Positions 15,907 through 24,386 of a DNA stretch of 41,218 nt are shown here, in pieces. Source of the DNA: Nocardiopsis sp. NRRL B-16309 (GTDB taxonomy: Bacteria > Actinomycetota > Actinomycetes > Streptosporangiales > Streptosporangiaceae); contig NZ_LGEC01000089.1 of assembly GCF_001279585.1 (NCBI RefSeq), forward strand, positions 1-41,218, read 5' to 3'. The notes under the pieces are model-generated. The model was not told the DNA's origin. It made no database searches and worked only from the letters and a program-made list of their open reading frames with translations. The translations under genes and the position numbers were made by a program. Every line of letters begins with the position of its first letter. Within the stretch, counting starts at the first letter, position 1.

Positions 15907-18003
15907 GTGGCGCAGGTGACTCGGGGAACCGAGGTGATCGACGGTGGCGGGCGGAGCGATCCACCGCCCGCCGACGACCCCACGACGACGAAGATCCTGG
16001 ACGCCCTCGCCCACGCGGGGCTGTCCTCGAACGTGCGGTCATGGGTCAACGCCGCGCTCTGGGGCGACGACGCCCTGGCGGCGCTGCTGGAGGGCGAGCG
16101 CCTCCCCGACGCCCCACCGGGCGGGACCCCGGCCCCGCCCGCCGGCCGGGTGCGCCGCGCCTACCTCACCGGCATCCGCGTCCAGGGCTTCCGCGGCATC
16201 GGCCGCCCCGCCGAGCTGTCGTTCCCGCCGGGCCCCGGACTGACGGTCATCGTCGGACGCAACGGCTCCGGCAAGTCCAGCTTCGCCGAGGCCGCCGAGG
16301 CGGCCCTCACCGGCCGCAACCCCCGCTGGGACGCCATGCCCACGGGTTGGCGCGACGGCTGGCGCAACCTGCACTACGACGAGCGCACCGAGGCCAGCGT
16401 CGACATCCACATCGCCGGCGACCCGGGCCCCACCCGGATCAGCCGCCGCTGGACGGGCGAGAGCGTGCGCTCGGCGCGCGGCGAGGTGGTCCACCCCGAC
16501 GGCGAGACCTCGGCGCTGCGCACACTGGACTGGGGCGAGAACCTCGTCCGCTACCGCCCCTTCCTGTCCTACGACGAGCTCGGCCGCACGGTCACCGGCC
16601 GCTCGGCGGAGCTCTACGACACCCTGACGGCGCTGCTGGGGCTCACCGGTCTGGCCGAGGCGGAACGACGCCTGGCCAAGGTCTGCGACGCGCTCGCCAA
16701 GCGCCGGGACCGCCCGGGCCGGGAGTCGCGGCTGCTGGTGGACGCCCTGCACGGGTCGAGCGATCCGCGTGCCGCCCAGGCCGCCCAGATCCTCACCGGG
16801 CCCGCCCTCGACGTCGAGGCCCTGCGCCGCATCGCCGCCGACGACGGCCCGGCCGACCCGGCCCACCACGTGGTGCTGCGCCGGCTGCGGCGCCTGTCGG
16901 TGCCCGAGCGCACCGTCATGAGCGACGTGGTCAACGAGCTGCGCGGCGCCTCCATGGAGCTGGCCATGGCCGCGGGCACCAAGGGCGACCACGCCCACGG
17001 TGTGGTCCGGCTGCTGGAACAGGCGCTCGAACACCACAAGCGCCACCCCACGGACACCACCTGCCCCACCTGTGCGGCGCCCGGTGCCATCGGAGCCGAC
17101 TGGGTGCGGCGGGCCAACGCCCAGCTGCGCGGGCTGCGGGCCCAGGCCGCGACGGCCGCGGCCGCCTACGACCGCGCCGACGCCGCCCGCGACCAGGCGC
17201 GCTTCCTGCTCTCGCCCGCGCCCTCCTGGCTGCCGCCGGACAGCGAACTCGGGCAGGTCTGGGCGCTGTGGGAGTCGGGCTCGGACATCGAGGACCTCGC
17301 GGAGCTGGCCGAGCACATCGAGTCGGTCGGCCGCAAGCTGCGCTCGGCGGCCCTCAGCGCCCGCAGGGACGCCGGTGAGCGCCTGGAGGACCCCACCGAG
17401 GGCTGGTCGGAGCTGGCGGAGCGGCTGTCGCGCTGGCTGGACGACGCCCAGGACGCCATCGCCGCCAGGGACACCCTCGCCGACGCCGAGGCGGCGCTCA
17501 CCTGGCTGTCGGACCAGGCACGGGCGCTGCGGGCCGAGCGCCTGGGGCCGGTGGCCGCGCAGGCGGAGCAGGTGTGGTTCCGGCTGCGCCAGGAGCGCCA
17601 CATCGACCTCCAGGGCATGCGGCTGATCGGCCGCGGCGCCCGGCGCCGGGTCGAGGTGGACGTGGCCGTGGACGGGGTCGGCGACCAGACCAGCGCGCCC
17701 GGACTGCTCAGCCAGGGCGAGTTCCAGGCGCTGGCGCTGTCGATCTGCCTCCCGCGCACGCTGGTGGACGGCAACCCGTTCGGGTTCCTGCTCCTGGACG
17801 ACCCGGTCCAGGCCATGGACACCGAGACGGTGGAGGGCCTGGCCACGGTCCTGGCGGAGGTGGGTCGCCACCGGCAGCTCATCGTGTTCACGCACGACAC
17901 GCGGCTCTCGGACGCGCTGCGCAGGCTGGGGCTGCCGGCGGCCATCCGGACCATCAACCGCGACGCCATGTCGAACGTGTGGCTCTCGGACGGGGACGCC
18001 TGA
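15907..18003 (+). CDS. Rad50/SbcC-like AAA ATPase with CxxC hook
   Basis: A 698-aa ABC/SMC-type ATPase of unknown role. Walker A GRNGSGKS is at 117-124, after VQGFRGIGRP typical of RecF/SbcC-like heads. A short helical arm leads to a CPTC zinc-hook-like motif (C386, C389) in TTCPTCAAPG; a returning arm follows. The signature LSQGEF is at 601-606, Walker B FLLLDDPVQAMD has aspartates 631-632, and the switch histidine of FTHD is H663. The arms are far shorter than in true Rad50. An N-terminal helical region (residues 1-75) precedes the head. GTG 15907 is preferred because AAGGA lies five bases upstream; GTG 15883 is also possible. It lies downstream of jetC on the same strand, 238 bp away. No partner nuclease of the SbcD or Lamassu type is present. 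Confidence 0.82.
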   Translation: MAQVTRGTEVIDGGGRSDPPPADDPTTTKILDALAHAGLSSNVRSWVNAALWGDDALAALLEGERLPDAPPGGTPAPPAGRVRRAYLTGIRVQGFRGIGRPAELSFPPGPGLTVIVGRNGSGKSSFAEAAEAALTGRNPRWDAMPTGWRDGWRNLHYDERTEASVDIHIAGDPGPTRISRRWTGESVRSARGEVVHPDGETSALRTLDWGENLVRYRPFLSYDELGRTVTGRSAELYDTLTALLGLTGLAEAERRLAKVCDALAKRRDRPGRESRLLVDALHGSSDPRAAQAAQILTGPALDVEALRRIAADDGPADPAHHVVLRRLRRLSVPERTVMSDVVNELRGASMELAMAAGTKGDHAHGVVRLLEQALEHHKRHPTDTTCPTCAAPGAIGADWVRRANAQLRGLRAQAATAAAAYDRADAARDQARFLLSPAPSWLPPDSELGQVWALWESGSDIEDLAELAEHIESVGRKLRSAALSARRDAGERLEDPTEGWSELAERLSRWLDDAQDAIAARDTLADAEAALTWLSDQARALRAERLGPVAAQAEQVWFRLRQERHIDLQGMRLIGRGARRRVEVDVAVDGVGDQTSAPGLLSQGEFQALALSICLPRTLVDGNPFGFLLLDDPVQAMDTETVEGLATVLAEVGRHRQLIVFTHDTRLSDALRRLGLPAAIRTINRDAMSNVWLSDGDA

Positions 18004-18168
18004 GGCGGCTCGGGGAGAGCGGTCCGCGTCACACGGACGGCCGCCTCCACGGCCGTTCGGGCGGCCCCCGCGGTCGGAGGAACGCCCTCTGGCCAGGGCT
18101 TTCGCGTCCGCGTCGGCCGGGTGAGCGGGGTGCGCGCCCGGGGGGTCCGCGGCGGCCCGGTATTCGAT

Positions 18169-18199
18169 TTGGCAGAGCACCCCCGAAGACCTGTATAGT
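18169..18199 (+). promoter_or_regulatory. Promoter of tRNA-Thr
   Basis: TTGGCA (18169-18174), a 19-base spacer and TATAGT (18194-18199) lie about 58 bases before tRNA-Thr. The -10 box is excellent. Confidence 0.6.
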
Positions 18200-18257
18200 C
18201 ATGACCAGCGCAAGGGGGCAACACCCCCGGGGCGGACGAGAGAAAGCCCAGCAGCGC

Positions 18258-18333
18258 GCCCCTTTAGCTCAGTCGGCAGAGCGTCTCCATGGTAAGGAGA
18301 AGGTCTACGGTTCGATTCCGTAAAGGGGCTCCA
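18258..18333 (+). tRNA. tRNA-Thr (GGT)
   Basis: A full cloverleaf: acceptor stem GCCCCTT with AAGGGGC, discriminator T, encoded CCA at 18331-18333; D-arm GCTC-GAGC; anticodon loop ATGGTAA in a TCTCC/GGAGA stem, giving GGT; T-loop TTCGATT. It is followed 102 bp later by tRNA-Met. Confidence 0.96.
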
Positions 18334-18402
18334 CCACTTGATGCGGTCCGGTCCACTCAGGTGGGTGGCCGGTGGAGCATCTACCGGCCGGAACCGGGGG
18401 AG

Positions 18403-18421
18403 ATACGAGGTATCGTATTAT
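18403..18421 (+). promoter_or_regulatory. Candidate tRNA-Met promoter with small inverted repeat
   Basis: ATACGA-GGTA-TCGTAT (18403-18418) is a perfect inverted repeat overlapping a -10-like TATTAT (18416-18421), 15 bases before tRNA-Met. The -35 is unclear, and the tRNA may also be transcribed from the tRNA-Thr promoter. Confidence 0.35.
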
Positions 18422-18435
18422 CGCCCGTCGATCGG

Positions 18436-18511
18436 GGCGGAGTAGCTCAGTCGGTAGAGCAAGCGGCTCATAATCGCTGTGTCGTCGGTTCAAGTCCGGC
18501 CTCCGCTACCA
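18436..18511 (+). tRNA. tRNA-Met (CAT), elongator
   Basis: Acceptor stem GGCGGAG with CTCCGCT (first pair G-T), discriminator A and encoded CCA ending at 18511. The anticodon loop CTCATAA gives CAT in an AGCGG/TCGCT stem. The anticodon stem lacks the three G-C pairs of initiator tRNA, so this is the elongator type. Confidence 0.93.
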
Positions 18512-18518
18512 ACCCGCT

Positions 18519-18543
18519 GACCCCTGAGTTCTCCTCAGGGGTC
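18519..18543 (+). terminator. Terminator after tRNA-Met
   Basis: GACCCCTGAG (18519-18528) and CTCAGGGGTC (18534-18543) form a perfect 10-bp stem with a 5-nt loop, seven bases after the tRNA. Confidence 0.75.
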
Positions 18544-18555
18544 GTCGCGGGCGCT

Positions 18556-18585
18556 TTGCAGTGTTCTACTGCGCCTAGGTACTGT
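18556..18585 (+). promoter_or_regulatory. Promoter of rpmG
   Basis: TTGCAG (18556-18561), an 18-base spacer and TACTGT (18580-18585) lie 24 bases before the rpmG start. Confidence 0.55.
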
Positions 18586-18609
18586 CTCCAGCGAGAAAGG
18601 CACTCCGAA

Positions 18610-18774
18610 GTGGCTGCCACAGACGTGAGGCCGAAGATCACCCTGGCCTGCCAGGAGTGCAATCACCGGAACTACATCACGCGCAAGAACCGTCGGAACA
18701 CCCCCGACAGGCTCGCGATCAAGAAGTTCTGCCCGAACTGCCGCAAGCACAACGAGCACCGCGAGACCCGCTAG
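18610..18774 (+). CDS. rpmG: 50S ribosomal protein L33
   Basis: The 54-aa bL33 of the large ribosomal subunit. The family core is plain: RPKITLACQECNHRNYITRK, then NRRNTPDRLAIKKFCPNCRKH. Both CxxC pairs are present, so this is the zinc-binding form rather than the zinc-independent paralogue. The GTG at 18610 gives the canonical MAATDVRPK N terminus, with GAAAGG about ten bases upstream. The position after tRNA-Met and before the hot-dog dehydratase pair matches the Streptomyces order. Confidence 0.96.
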   Translation: MAATDVRPKITLACQECNHRNYITRKNRRNTPDRLAIKKFCPNCRKHNEHRETR

Positions 18775-18860
18775 TCGCGGGTTCGTCGGTCGGCGCCTGG
18801 TCGCCGGTCCCGCGCGAGCCGTTGCGCCGCCTCCCGTGACACGGGGGCAGGCTAGACTTC

Positions 18861-18891
18861 CAGCCCGGTGAGTGATCCACTCACCGGGCTG
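18861..18891 (+). terminator. Strong hairpin between rpmG and hadA
   Basis: CAGCCCGGTGAGTG (18861-18874) and CACTCACCGGGCTG (18878-18891) are perfect 14-bp complements with an ATC loop, followed by TTCGTGTGT. It most likely terminates rpmG. A -10-like TAGACT at 18853-18858 just upstream raises the alternative that the hairpin is the 5' end of the hadA mRNA. Confidence 0.7.
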
Positions 18892-18944
18892 TTCGTGTGT
18901 CCGGGACCGTGCCTCCCGGTCAGCAGAACCAGGAGAGGGAGAGC

Positions 18945-19388
18945 GTGGCGATCAATCCTGACTACCTCGGCCGGGAGTACCCCGCGCCGGAGGTCTACGA
19001 GGTGACCCGGGGCAAGATCCGCGAGTTCGCCGAGGCGGTCAACGACCCCAACCCGGTCTACGTCGACCGGGCGGCGGCCAAGGCCGCGGGCCACCCCGAC
19101 GTGATCGCGCCCCCGACCTTCCCGGTCATCCTGGGCATGGCCGGCTCAGCGCAGGCGATCGCCGACCCCGCGCTCGGCGTCGACTTCTCGCGCGTCGTGC
19201 ACGGCGACCAGAGCTTCCACTACACGCGTCCGCTGCACGCGGGCGACGTGCTCAGCGCCGTCACCCGCATCACCGGGATCAAGTCCCTCGGCGGCAACGA
19301 GCTGCTCACCCTGGAGACGGTCGCCACGGCCGACGACGGCGAGCACGTCGTCACCACGAGCATGATGCTCGTGGTCCGTGGCGAGTAG
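18945..19388 (+). CDS. (3R)-hydroxyacyl-ACP dehydratase subunit HadA-like (MaoC N-terminal/FAS1-like)
   Basis: A 147-aa hot-dog-fold protein of the FAS1-like/MaoC N-terminal dehydratase family. It is expected to pair with the next gene product to dehydrate 3-hydroxyacyl thioesters. Visible features are the long amphipathic start REYPAPEVYEVTRGKIREFAEAV, NDPNPVYVD, IAPPTFPVILG and the VHGDQSFHYTRPLHAGD segment. It lacks the catalytic D-x-N-P-x-H that the partner has. The GTG at 18945 follows AGGAGAGGGAG; a longer frame from 18897 has no support. It ends 40 bp before hadB. In mycobacteria such pairs serve mycolic acid synthesis; in this lineage the substrate is unknown. Confidence 0.85.
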   Translation: MAINPDYLGREYPAPEVYEVTRGKIREFAEAVNDPNPVYVDRAAAKAAGHPDVIAPPTFPVILGMAGSAQAIADPALGVDFSRVVHGDQSFHYTRPLHAGDVLSAVTRITGIKSLGGNELLTLETVATADDGEHVVTTSMMLVVRGE

Positions 19389-19428
19389 AGCCACTTCGAG
19401 CACTTCGAGCACCAGGAACGCGAGGTAC

Positions 19429-19863
19429 GTGACCGTGAGCAGCAGGCTGCGCCACGCCGACGTCGAGGTCGGCACCGAACTCCCCGAGCGGACCTTCCCG
19501 GTCCGCCGCCTGGACCTGGTCCGCTACGCGGGCGCCTCCGGCGACTTCAACCCCATCCACTGGAACGAGCGCTTCGCCAAGTCGGTCGGTCTGCCGGACG
19601 TCATCGCGCACGGCATGTTCACCATGGCCGAGGCGGCGCGGGTGCTCACCGACTGGACCGGGGACCCCGGCTGCGTCGTCGACTACTCCGTGCGCTTCTC
19701 CGCGCCGGTGGTGGTCCCCGACGACGACGAGGGGGCCGAGATCACCGTGGGCGGGAAGGTCAAGGCCAAGAACGACGACGGGACGGTCGCCGTCCTACTG
19801 ACCGCACGCTCCGGCGGCGCGAAGGTCCTGGTGCAGGCCAAGGCCCTCGTGCGCCTGGCCTGA
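19429..19863 (+). CDS. MaoC-like (3R)-hydroxyacyl-ACP dehydratase subunit HadB
   Basis: The 144-aa catalytic partner of the preceding gene. The hydratase-2 motif is complete in YAGASGDFNPIHWNERFA, with the Asp and His of the active site, followed by IAHGMFTMAEAARVL. The C-terminal strands (VVDYSVRFSAPVVVPDD, EITVGGKVKAK) complete the hot-dog fold. GTG 19429 (AGGAA ten bases upstream) and GTG 19435 are both possible starts; the frame is open from 19378, but that part overlaps the hadA end and looks random. It lies 35 bp upstream of murB and is probably cotranscribed with it. Confidence 0.87.
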   Translation: MTVSSRLRHADVEVGTELPERTFPVRRLDLVRYAGASGDFNPIHWNERFAKSVGLPDVIAHGMFTMAEAARVLTDWTGDPGCVVDYSVRFSAPVVVPDDDEGAEITVGGKVKAKNDDGTVAVLLTARSGGAKVLVQAKALVRLA

Positions 19864-19898
19864 GCGCGCCCAGCACAGCGAAGCGATGAGGTAACACC

Positions 19899-21002
19899 GT
19901 GTCCGCAGTCCACGAAGCCACCGCCCCCGAGGAACGAGCGCTGCTCGCCGACTACACGACCCTCGGGCTGGGCGGCCCCGCCAAGACCATGGTCGTGGCG
20001 GGCGGTACCGACGATCTGGTCGCGGCGGTCGCCGCCGCCGACGCCGCGGGCGAGCCCGTCCTGGTCCTGGGCGGCGGGAGCAACCTGGTGGTCGCCGACG
20101 ACGGCTTCCCGGGGACCGTGGTCCACGCCGACGCGCGGGGCATGTGGTTCGAGGAGGCGGGTACCGACGCCCGGGAGGGCGAGGACGTCGTCCTGCTGCG
20201 GGCCGAGGCCGGTGTGGAGTGGGACCCCCTCGTCGAGCGCACCGTCGCCGAGGGCCTCAGCGGGATCGAGTTCCTGTCCGGGATCCCCGGGCGGGTGGGC
20301 TCCACCCCCATCCAGAACGTCGGCGCCTACGGCCAGGACGTGAGCCAGACCGTCCGCGAGGTCCTGGTCTACGACCGCACGACCGGTGAGCGCCGCGTCA
20401 TGGGCAACGCCGACTGCGGGTTCACCTACCGGGACAGCGTCTTCAAGGGCGACGACCGGTACGTGGTCTGCGAGGTCGTCTTCGCCCTGCGCCGGTCGCC
20501 GCTCAGCCGCCCCATCCGCTACGCCGAGGTCGCCCGCGCCCTGGGCACCGAGGCCGGGGCCCGGGTGCCGCTGGAGCAGGCCAGGGAGACCGTTCTCGGA
20601 CTGCGCCGGGGCAAGGGCATGGTCCTGGACCCCGCCGATCCCGACACGCGCAGTGCCGGTTCCTTCTTCACCAACCCGGTGCTGAGCGCCGCCGAGTTCG
20701 ACGCCGTGCGGGAGCGCGCCGCCGCGCTGCTGGGCCCCGGCACGGAGGTTCCGGGCCACCCGGACGCCGACGGCCGGGTCAAGCTGTCCGCCGCCTGGCT
20801 GATCGACCGGGCCGGGTTCACCAAGGGCTACGGCGACGGCCCGGCCCGCATCTCCGGCAAGCACACGCTCGCGCTGACCAACCCCGGGGGCGCGAGCACC
20901 CGGGACCTGCTGGAGCTGGCCCGCGAGGTCCGCGCCGGGGTGGAACGGGCGTTCGGCGTCCGCCTGGTCAACGAGCCGGTCATGGTGGGCGTGTCGCTGT
21001 AG
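19899..21002 (+). CDS. murB: UDP-N-acetylenolpyruvoylglucosamine reductase (MurB)
   Basis: The FAD-dependent enzyme that reduces UDP-GlcNAc-enolpyruvate to UDP-MurNAc with NADPH, the second step of peptidoglycan precursor synthesis in the cytoplasm. The 367 aa fit the longer type I MurB. Motifs include YTTLGLGGPAKTMVV, VLGGGSNLVV for FAD binding, GIEFLSGIPGRVGSTP-IQNVGAYGQ, the catalytic serine region SAGSFFTNP and the C-terminal glutamate in LVNEPVMVG. The GTG at 19899 has GAGGTAA nine bases upstream. It is the last gene of the rpmG-had-murB stretch and is closed by the hairpin at 21026-21055. Confidence 0.96.
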   Translation: MSAVHEATAPEERALLADYTTLGLGGPAKTMVVAGGTDDLVAAVAAADAAGEPVLVLGGGSNLVVADDGFPGTVVHADARGMWFEEAGTDAREGEDVVLLRAEAGVEWDPLVERTVAEGLSGIEFLSGIPGRVGSTPIQNVGAYGQDVSQTVREVLVYDRTTGERRVMGNADCGFTYRDSVFKGDDRYVVCEVVFALRRSPLSRPIRYAEVARALGTEAGARVPLEQARETVLGLRRGKGMVLDPADPDTRSAGSFFTNPVLSAAEFDAVRERAAALLGPGTEVPGHPDADGRVKLSAAWLIDRAGFTKGYGDGPARISGKHTLALTNPGGASTRDLLELAREVRAGVERAFGVRLVNEPVMVGVSL

Positions 21003-21025
21003 CGCCTCGCAAACGTCAGAATTCT

Positions 21026-21066
21026 GCCGCGCCTAATTTCTCAGTTAGGCGCGGCGAACTTGTTTT
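21026..21066 (+). terminator. Intrinsic terminator after murB
   Basis: GCCGCGCCTAA (21026-21036) and TTAGGCGCGGC (21045-21055) are a perfect 11-bp stem with an 8-nt loop. TTTTT at 21062-21066 lies six bases further on. Confidence 0.88.
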
Positions 21067-21105
21067 TGCGGGCTAGCTGATAATTCGATTGGACTGTGCA
21101 ATGAA

Positions 21106-21133
21106 TTGCGCATCCGCCATTCTTTGCTAAAGT
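21106..21133 (+). promoter_or_regulatory. Promoter of the riboswitch-gdt1 transcript
   Basis: TTGCGC (21106-21111), a 16-base spacer and TAAAGT (21128-21133) preceded by TGC (extended -10) would start transcription near 21140, at the 5' edge of the riboswitch. Confidence 0.5.
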
Positions 21134-21141
21134 CGGACCAG

Positions 21142-21314
21142 TCGAAGGGGAGTAGTCCCCAATCCGTGCGATCGACACACTGGCCGTCCGTCGGCCCGGT
21201 CGCACGAGCCCACTCCGGCCGCGTGACCTGGGCTTTCCAGTCCTGGTCGTCGCCGGTTCCGGCTCCCGGACCGTTCCGGCGAGGCATCGGAGTGAAGGCG
21301 GACGAGACCTTTGA
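21142..21314 (+). ncRNA. yybP-ykoY (Mn2+) riboswitch
   Basis: The two conserved internal loops of the yybP-ykoY class are present and face each other. The 5' strand is AAGGGGAGTAG (21145-21155) and the 3' strand is GAGACCTTTGA (21304-21314). TCGAAGG (21142-21148) pairs with CCTTTGA (21308-21314) to form P1 with one G-U. The class binds Mn2+ and commonly precedes Mn2+ exporters and GDT1/UPF0016 genes, as here. The 148 bases between the loops are longer than in compact members and could hold extended P2/P3/P4 arms. Confidence 0.8.
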
Positions 21315-21396
21315 CCCGGTAGGAAACGACCGGGTTGGAGGGGCGTCCACCGCCTCCTTCCGCCCCAGAGCACCTCTGAAGCGAGGAGGAGGATTC
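21314..21396 (+). promoter_or_regulatory. Likely expression platform of the riboswitch
   Basis: Immediately after P1 comes ACCCGGT-AGGAAACG-ACCGGGT (21314-21335), a perfect 7-bp hairpin without a U-tract. CCTCCT at 21353-21358 can pair with AGGAGG (21384-21389) in the gdt1 ribosome-binding site. This suggests control of translation rather than termination; it is an inference from pairing only. Confidence 0.45.
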
Positions 21397-21990
21397 GTGA
21401 CCGCGTTCTCCATGGGCCTGGTGGTCAGCGCCCTCGCCATCTTCGTCGCGGAAATGGGTGACAAGACCCAGCTCGTCGCGATGTCCCTGGCGACGCGCCA
21501 CCGCGTGCTCACCGTCCTGCTCGGCATCACCGCCGCCACCGCGCTCGTGCACGTGGCGAGCGTCTTCGTCGCCGAGGTGCTGGGCTCCGCGATCCCCACG
21601 GACTGGGTGACGCTCATCGCCGGCCTGGCGTTCCTGATCTTCGGCTTCTGGACCCTGCGCGGCGACGAGATGACGCCGAAGGACGAGGCGCGCGCGGCGT
21701 CCCGGCGGATCCGCTCGGGGTTCGCCACGGTGTTCGTGGTCTTCCTCGTGGCCGAACTCGGCGACAAGACGATGCTCGCCACCATCACCGTCGGCACGCA
21801 GTACCACTGGCTGCCGGTGTGGATCGGCTCCACGGTCGGCATGGTCGCCGCGGACGCCATCGCCATCGCCATCGGCGCCGTCCTCGGCAAGAAGCTCCCG
21901 GAACGGGCCATCCAGGTCGGGGCCGCCGCGCTGTTCTTCGTCGCCGGCACCGCCATGGTCGGCCAGGGCGCGTGGATGCTGCTGGCGTAG
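21397..21990 (+). CDS. GDT1/TMEM165 family (UPF0016) Mn2+ transporter
   Basis: A 197-aa integral membrane protein with six predicted hydrophobic segments in two homologous halves. Each half carries the family motif E-x-G-D-K-T: EMGDKT at 19-24 and ELGDKT at 120-125. Proteins of this family move Mn2+ (and Ca2+ in eukaryotes) across membranes, and in bacteria they protect against excess Mn2+. The GTG at 21397 follows GAGGAGGAGG; the frame is open upstream through the riboswitch but that is not coding. The yybP-ykoY riboswitch directly upstream supports a manganese role independently. It ends convergent with the adenosine-deaminase-like gene. Confidence 0.92.
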   Translation: MTAFSMGLVVSALAIFVAEMGDKTQLVAMSLATRHRVLTVLLGITAATALVHVASVFVAEVLGSAIPTDWVTLIAGLAFLIFGFWTLRGDEMTPKDEARAASRRIRSGFATVFVVFLVAELGDKTMLATITVGTQYHWLPVWIGSTVGMVAADAIAIAIGAVLGKKLPERAIQVGAAALFFVAGTAMVGQGAWMLLA

Positions 21991-22015
21991 GGCGAGTGTC
22001 CGCGGAACACGCCCT
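21989..22015. terminator. Hairpin between gdt1-like and adenosine-deaminase-like genes
   Basis: AGGGC-GA-GTGT and ACAC-GCCCT pair around a CCGCGGA loop, with a 2-base bulge. It starts at the gdt1-like stop, between convergent genes. Confidence 0.5.
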
Positions 22016-22067
22016 GGGGAAGGCCGGGGCCGCGGACCGGGGTCCAGGATCCGGGCCCGAGGAGTGC

Positions 22068-23108
22068 CTACGACTCCGGCGGGGCGGCCAGCCAGGCGTC
22101 GACCCCCGACAGGAGGTCCTTCTTGAGGGAGTCCGGGGCGCCCGAGCCACGGATGGACATCCGGGCGAGCTCGGCCAGTTCGTCGTCGCCGAAGCCGAAG
22201 ACCTCGCGGGCCAGCCGGTACTGCTCCTCCAGGCGGGGGCCGAAGAGCAGGGGGTCGTCGGTGCCCAGCGCGATGGGCACGCCCGCGTCGAAGAGCCGGC
22301 GCAGCGGCAGGTGCTCCATCTCGTTGTACACGCCCAGACCGATGTTGGACGTGGGGCAGATCTCCAGCGTGACGCCCTGCGTGGCGATCCGTTCCACCAG
22401 GTGCGGGTCCTCCACCGCCCGGACCCCGTGGCCCACCCGGTCCGCGTTGAGCTCGTCCAGGCACTCCCGGATGCTCGTGGGCCCCTGGAGCTCGCCCCCG
22501 TGCGGGGCCGAGAGCAGCCCGGCCCGTCTGGCGATCCGGAACGCCGCCTCGAACTCGCGGGCGCGCCCCCGCCGCTCGTCGTTGTTGAGGCCGAAGGACA
22601 CCACTCCGCGGCCCGCGTACTGCTTCGCCAGCCGGGCCAGGGCCCTGGCGTCCAGCGGGTGCCGCGTGCGGTTGGCCGCCACCATCAGGCCGATCGACAC
22701 GCCCGTGTCGTGCTCGGCAGCACGGGCGGCGTCCAGGATCAGCTCCAGGGTGGCGGTCAAGCCGTCGAACAGTGCGGCGTACCCGCTCGGATCGACCTGG
22801 ATCTCCAGCCAGGACGACCCCGCGGCCCGTTCGTCCTCGGCGGCCTCGCGCAGGAGGCGGTACATGTCCTCCGGGCGGCGCAGGACCGAGCGGGCGATGT
22901 CGTACAGGCGCTGGAAGCGGAACCAGCCGCGTTCGTCCGTGGCCCGGAGCCGGGGAGGCCACTCCGTCACCAGGGCCTGGGGGAGGTGGATCCCGTGCTC
23001 GCCGGCCAGTTCGACCATGGTCGAGTGCCGCATCGAGCCGGTGAAGTGCAGGTGCAGGTGCGCTTTGGGCAGCCGGTCCAATCGGCGGGCGCTGATCGGT
23101 GTCTCCAT
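22068..23108 (-). CDS. Adenosine deaminase family protein
   Basis: A 346-aa metal-dependent TIM-barrel amidohydrolase of the adenosine/AMP deaminase family, expected to hydrolyse adenosine or a related 6-aminopurine nucleoside to the 6-oxo form and ammonia. Active-site motifs in order are KAHLHLHFTGS (metal histidines), APHGGEL (catalytic glutamate; most family members read HAGE), DRVGHG (histidine), LEICPTSN and ALGTDDPLLFG (metal and catalytic aspartates). The ATG at 23108 is chosen because family similarity begins about ten residues later; ATG 23126 is the alternative. It is probably cotranscribed with aspC, 78 bp upstream, unless the hairpin at 23157-23178 separates them. The HFTGS variant of the first motif makes the exact substrate uncertain. 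Confidence 0.85.
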   Translation of the reverse strand: METPISARRLDRLPKAHLHLHFTGSMRHSTMVELAGEHGIHLPQALVTEWPPRLRATDERGWFRFQRLYDIARSVLRRPEDMYRLLREAAEDERAAGSSWLEIQVDPSGYAALFDGLTATLELILDAARAAEHDTGVSIGLMVAANRTRHPLDARALARLAKQYAGRGVVSFGLNNDERRGRAREFEAAFRIARRAGLLSAPHGGELQGPTSIRECLDELNADRVGHGVRAVEDPHLVERIATQGVTLEICPTSNIGLGVYNEMEHLPLRRLFDAGVPIALGTDDPLLFGPRLEEQYRLAREVFGFGDDELAELARMSIRGSGAPDSLKKDLLSGVDAWLAAPPES

Positions 23109-23156
23109 GACGTGAGTCTGCCTCATACGGGGACCCCGTGGGGGCGGGAACCGCGA

Positions 23157-23178
23157 GAGCGCCCCCACGGGGGCGCTC
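23157..23178 (-). terminator. Hairpin after the aminotransferase gene
   Basis: GAGCGCCCC (23157-23165) and GGGGCGCTC (23170-23178) form a perfect 9-bp stem with a CACG loop, just past the aspC stop on the minus strand. No U-tract is seen. Confidence 0.55.
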
Positions 23179-23186
23179 CCGTGCGG

Positions 23187-24386
<1,200 letters not shown>

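Noticed and set aside
10596..16049. A 1,817-codon open frame on the minus strand across jetB/jetC
   Set aside because: It is the complement of the C-ending codons of jetC. Its product is an endless Gly/Val/Ala/Gln/Arg string without domains, while the plus strand has a complete SMC ATPase.
5484..18257. Integrase gene or duplicated tRNA-Tyr 3' end marking a mobile element
   Set aside because: No tyrosine recombinase, transposase or relaxase was recognised, and I saw no second copy of the T-arm/acceptor sequence before the tRNA-Thr gene. Reading by eye could miss a diverged att site.
21106..21396. Coding extension of the gdt1-like gene upstream of 21397
   Set aside because: The frame is open, but the DNA forms the conserved yybP-ykoY riboswitch, and a GTG with GAGGAGGAGG gives the family N terminus.
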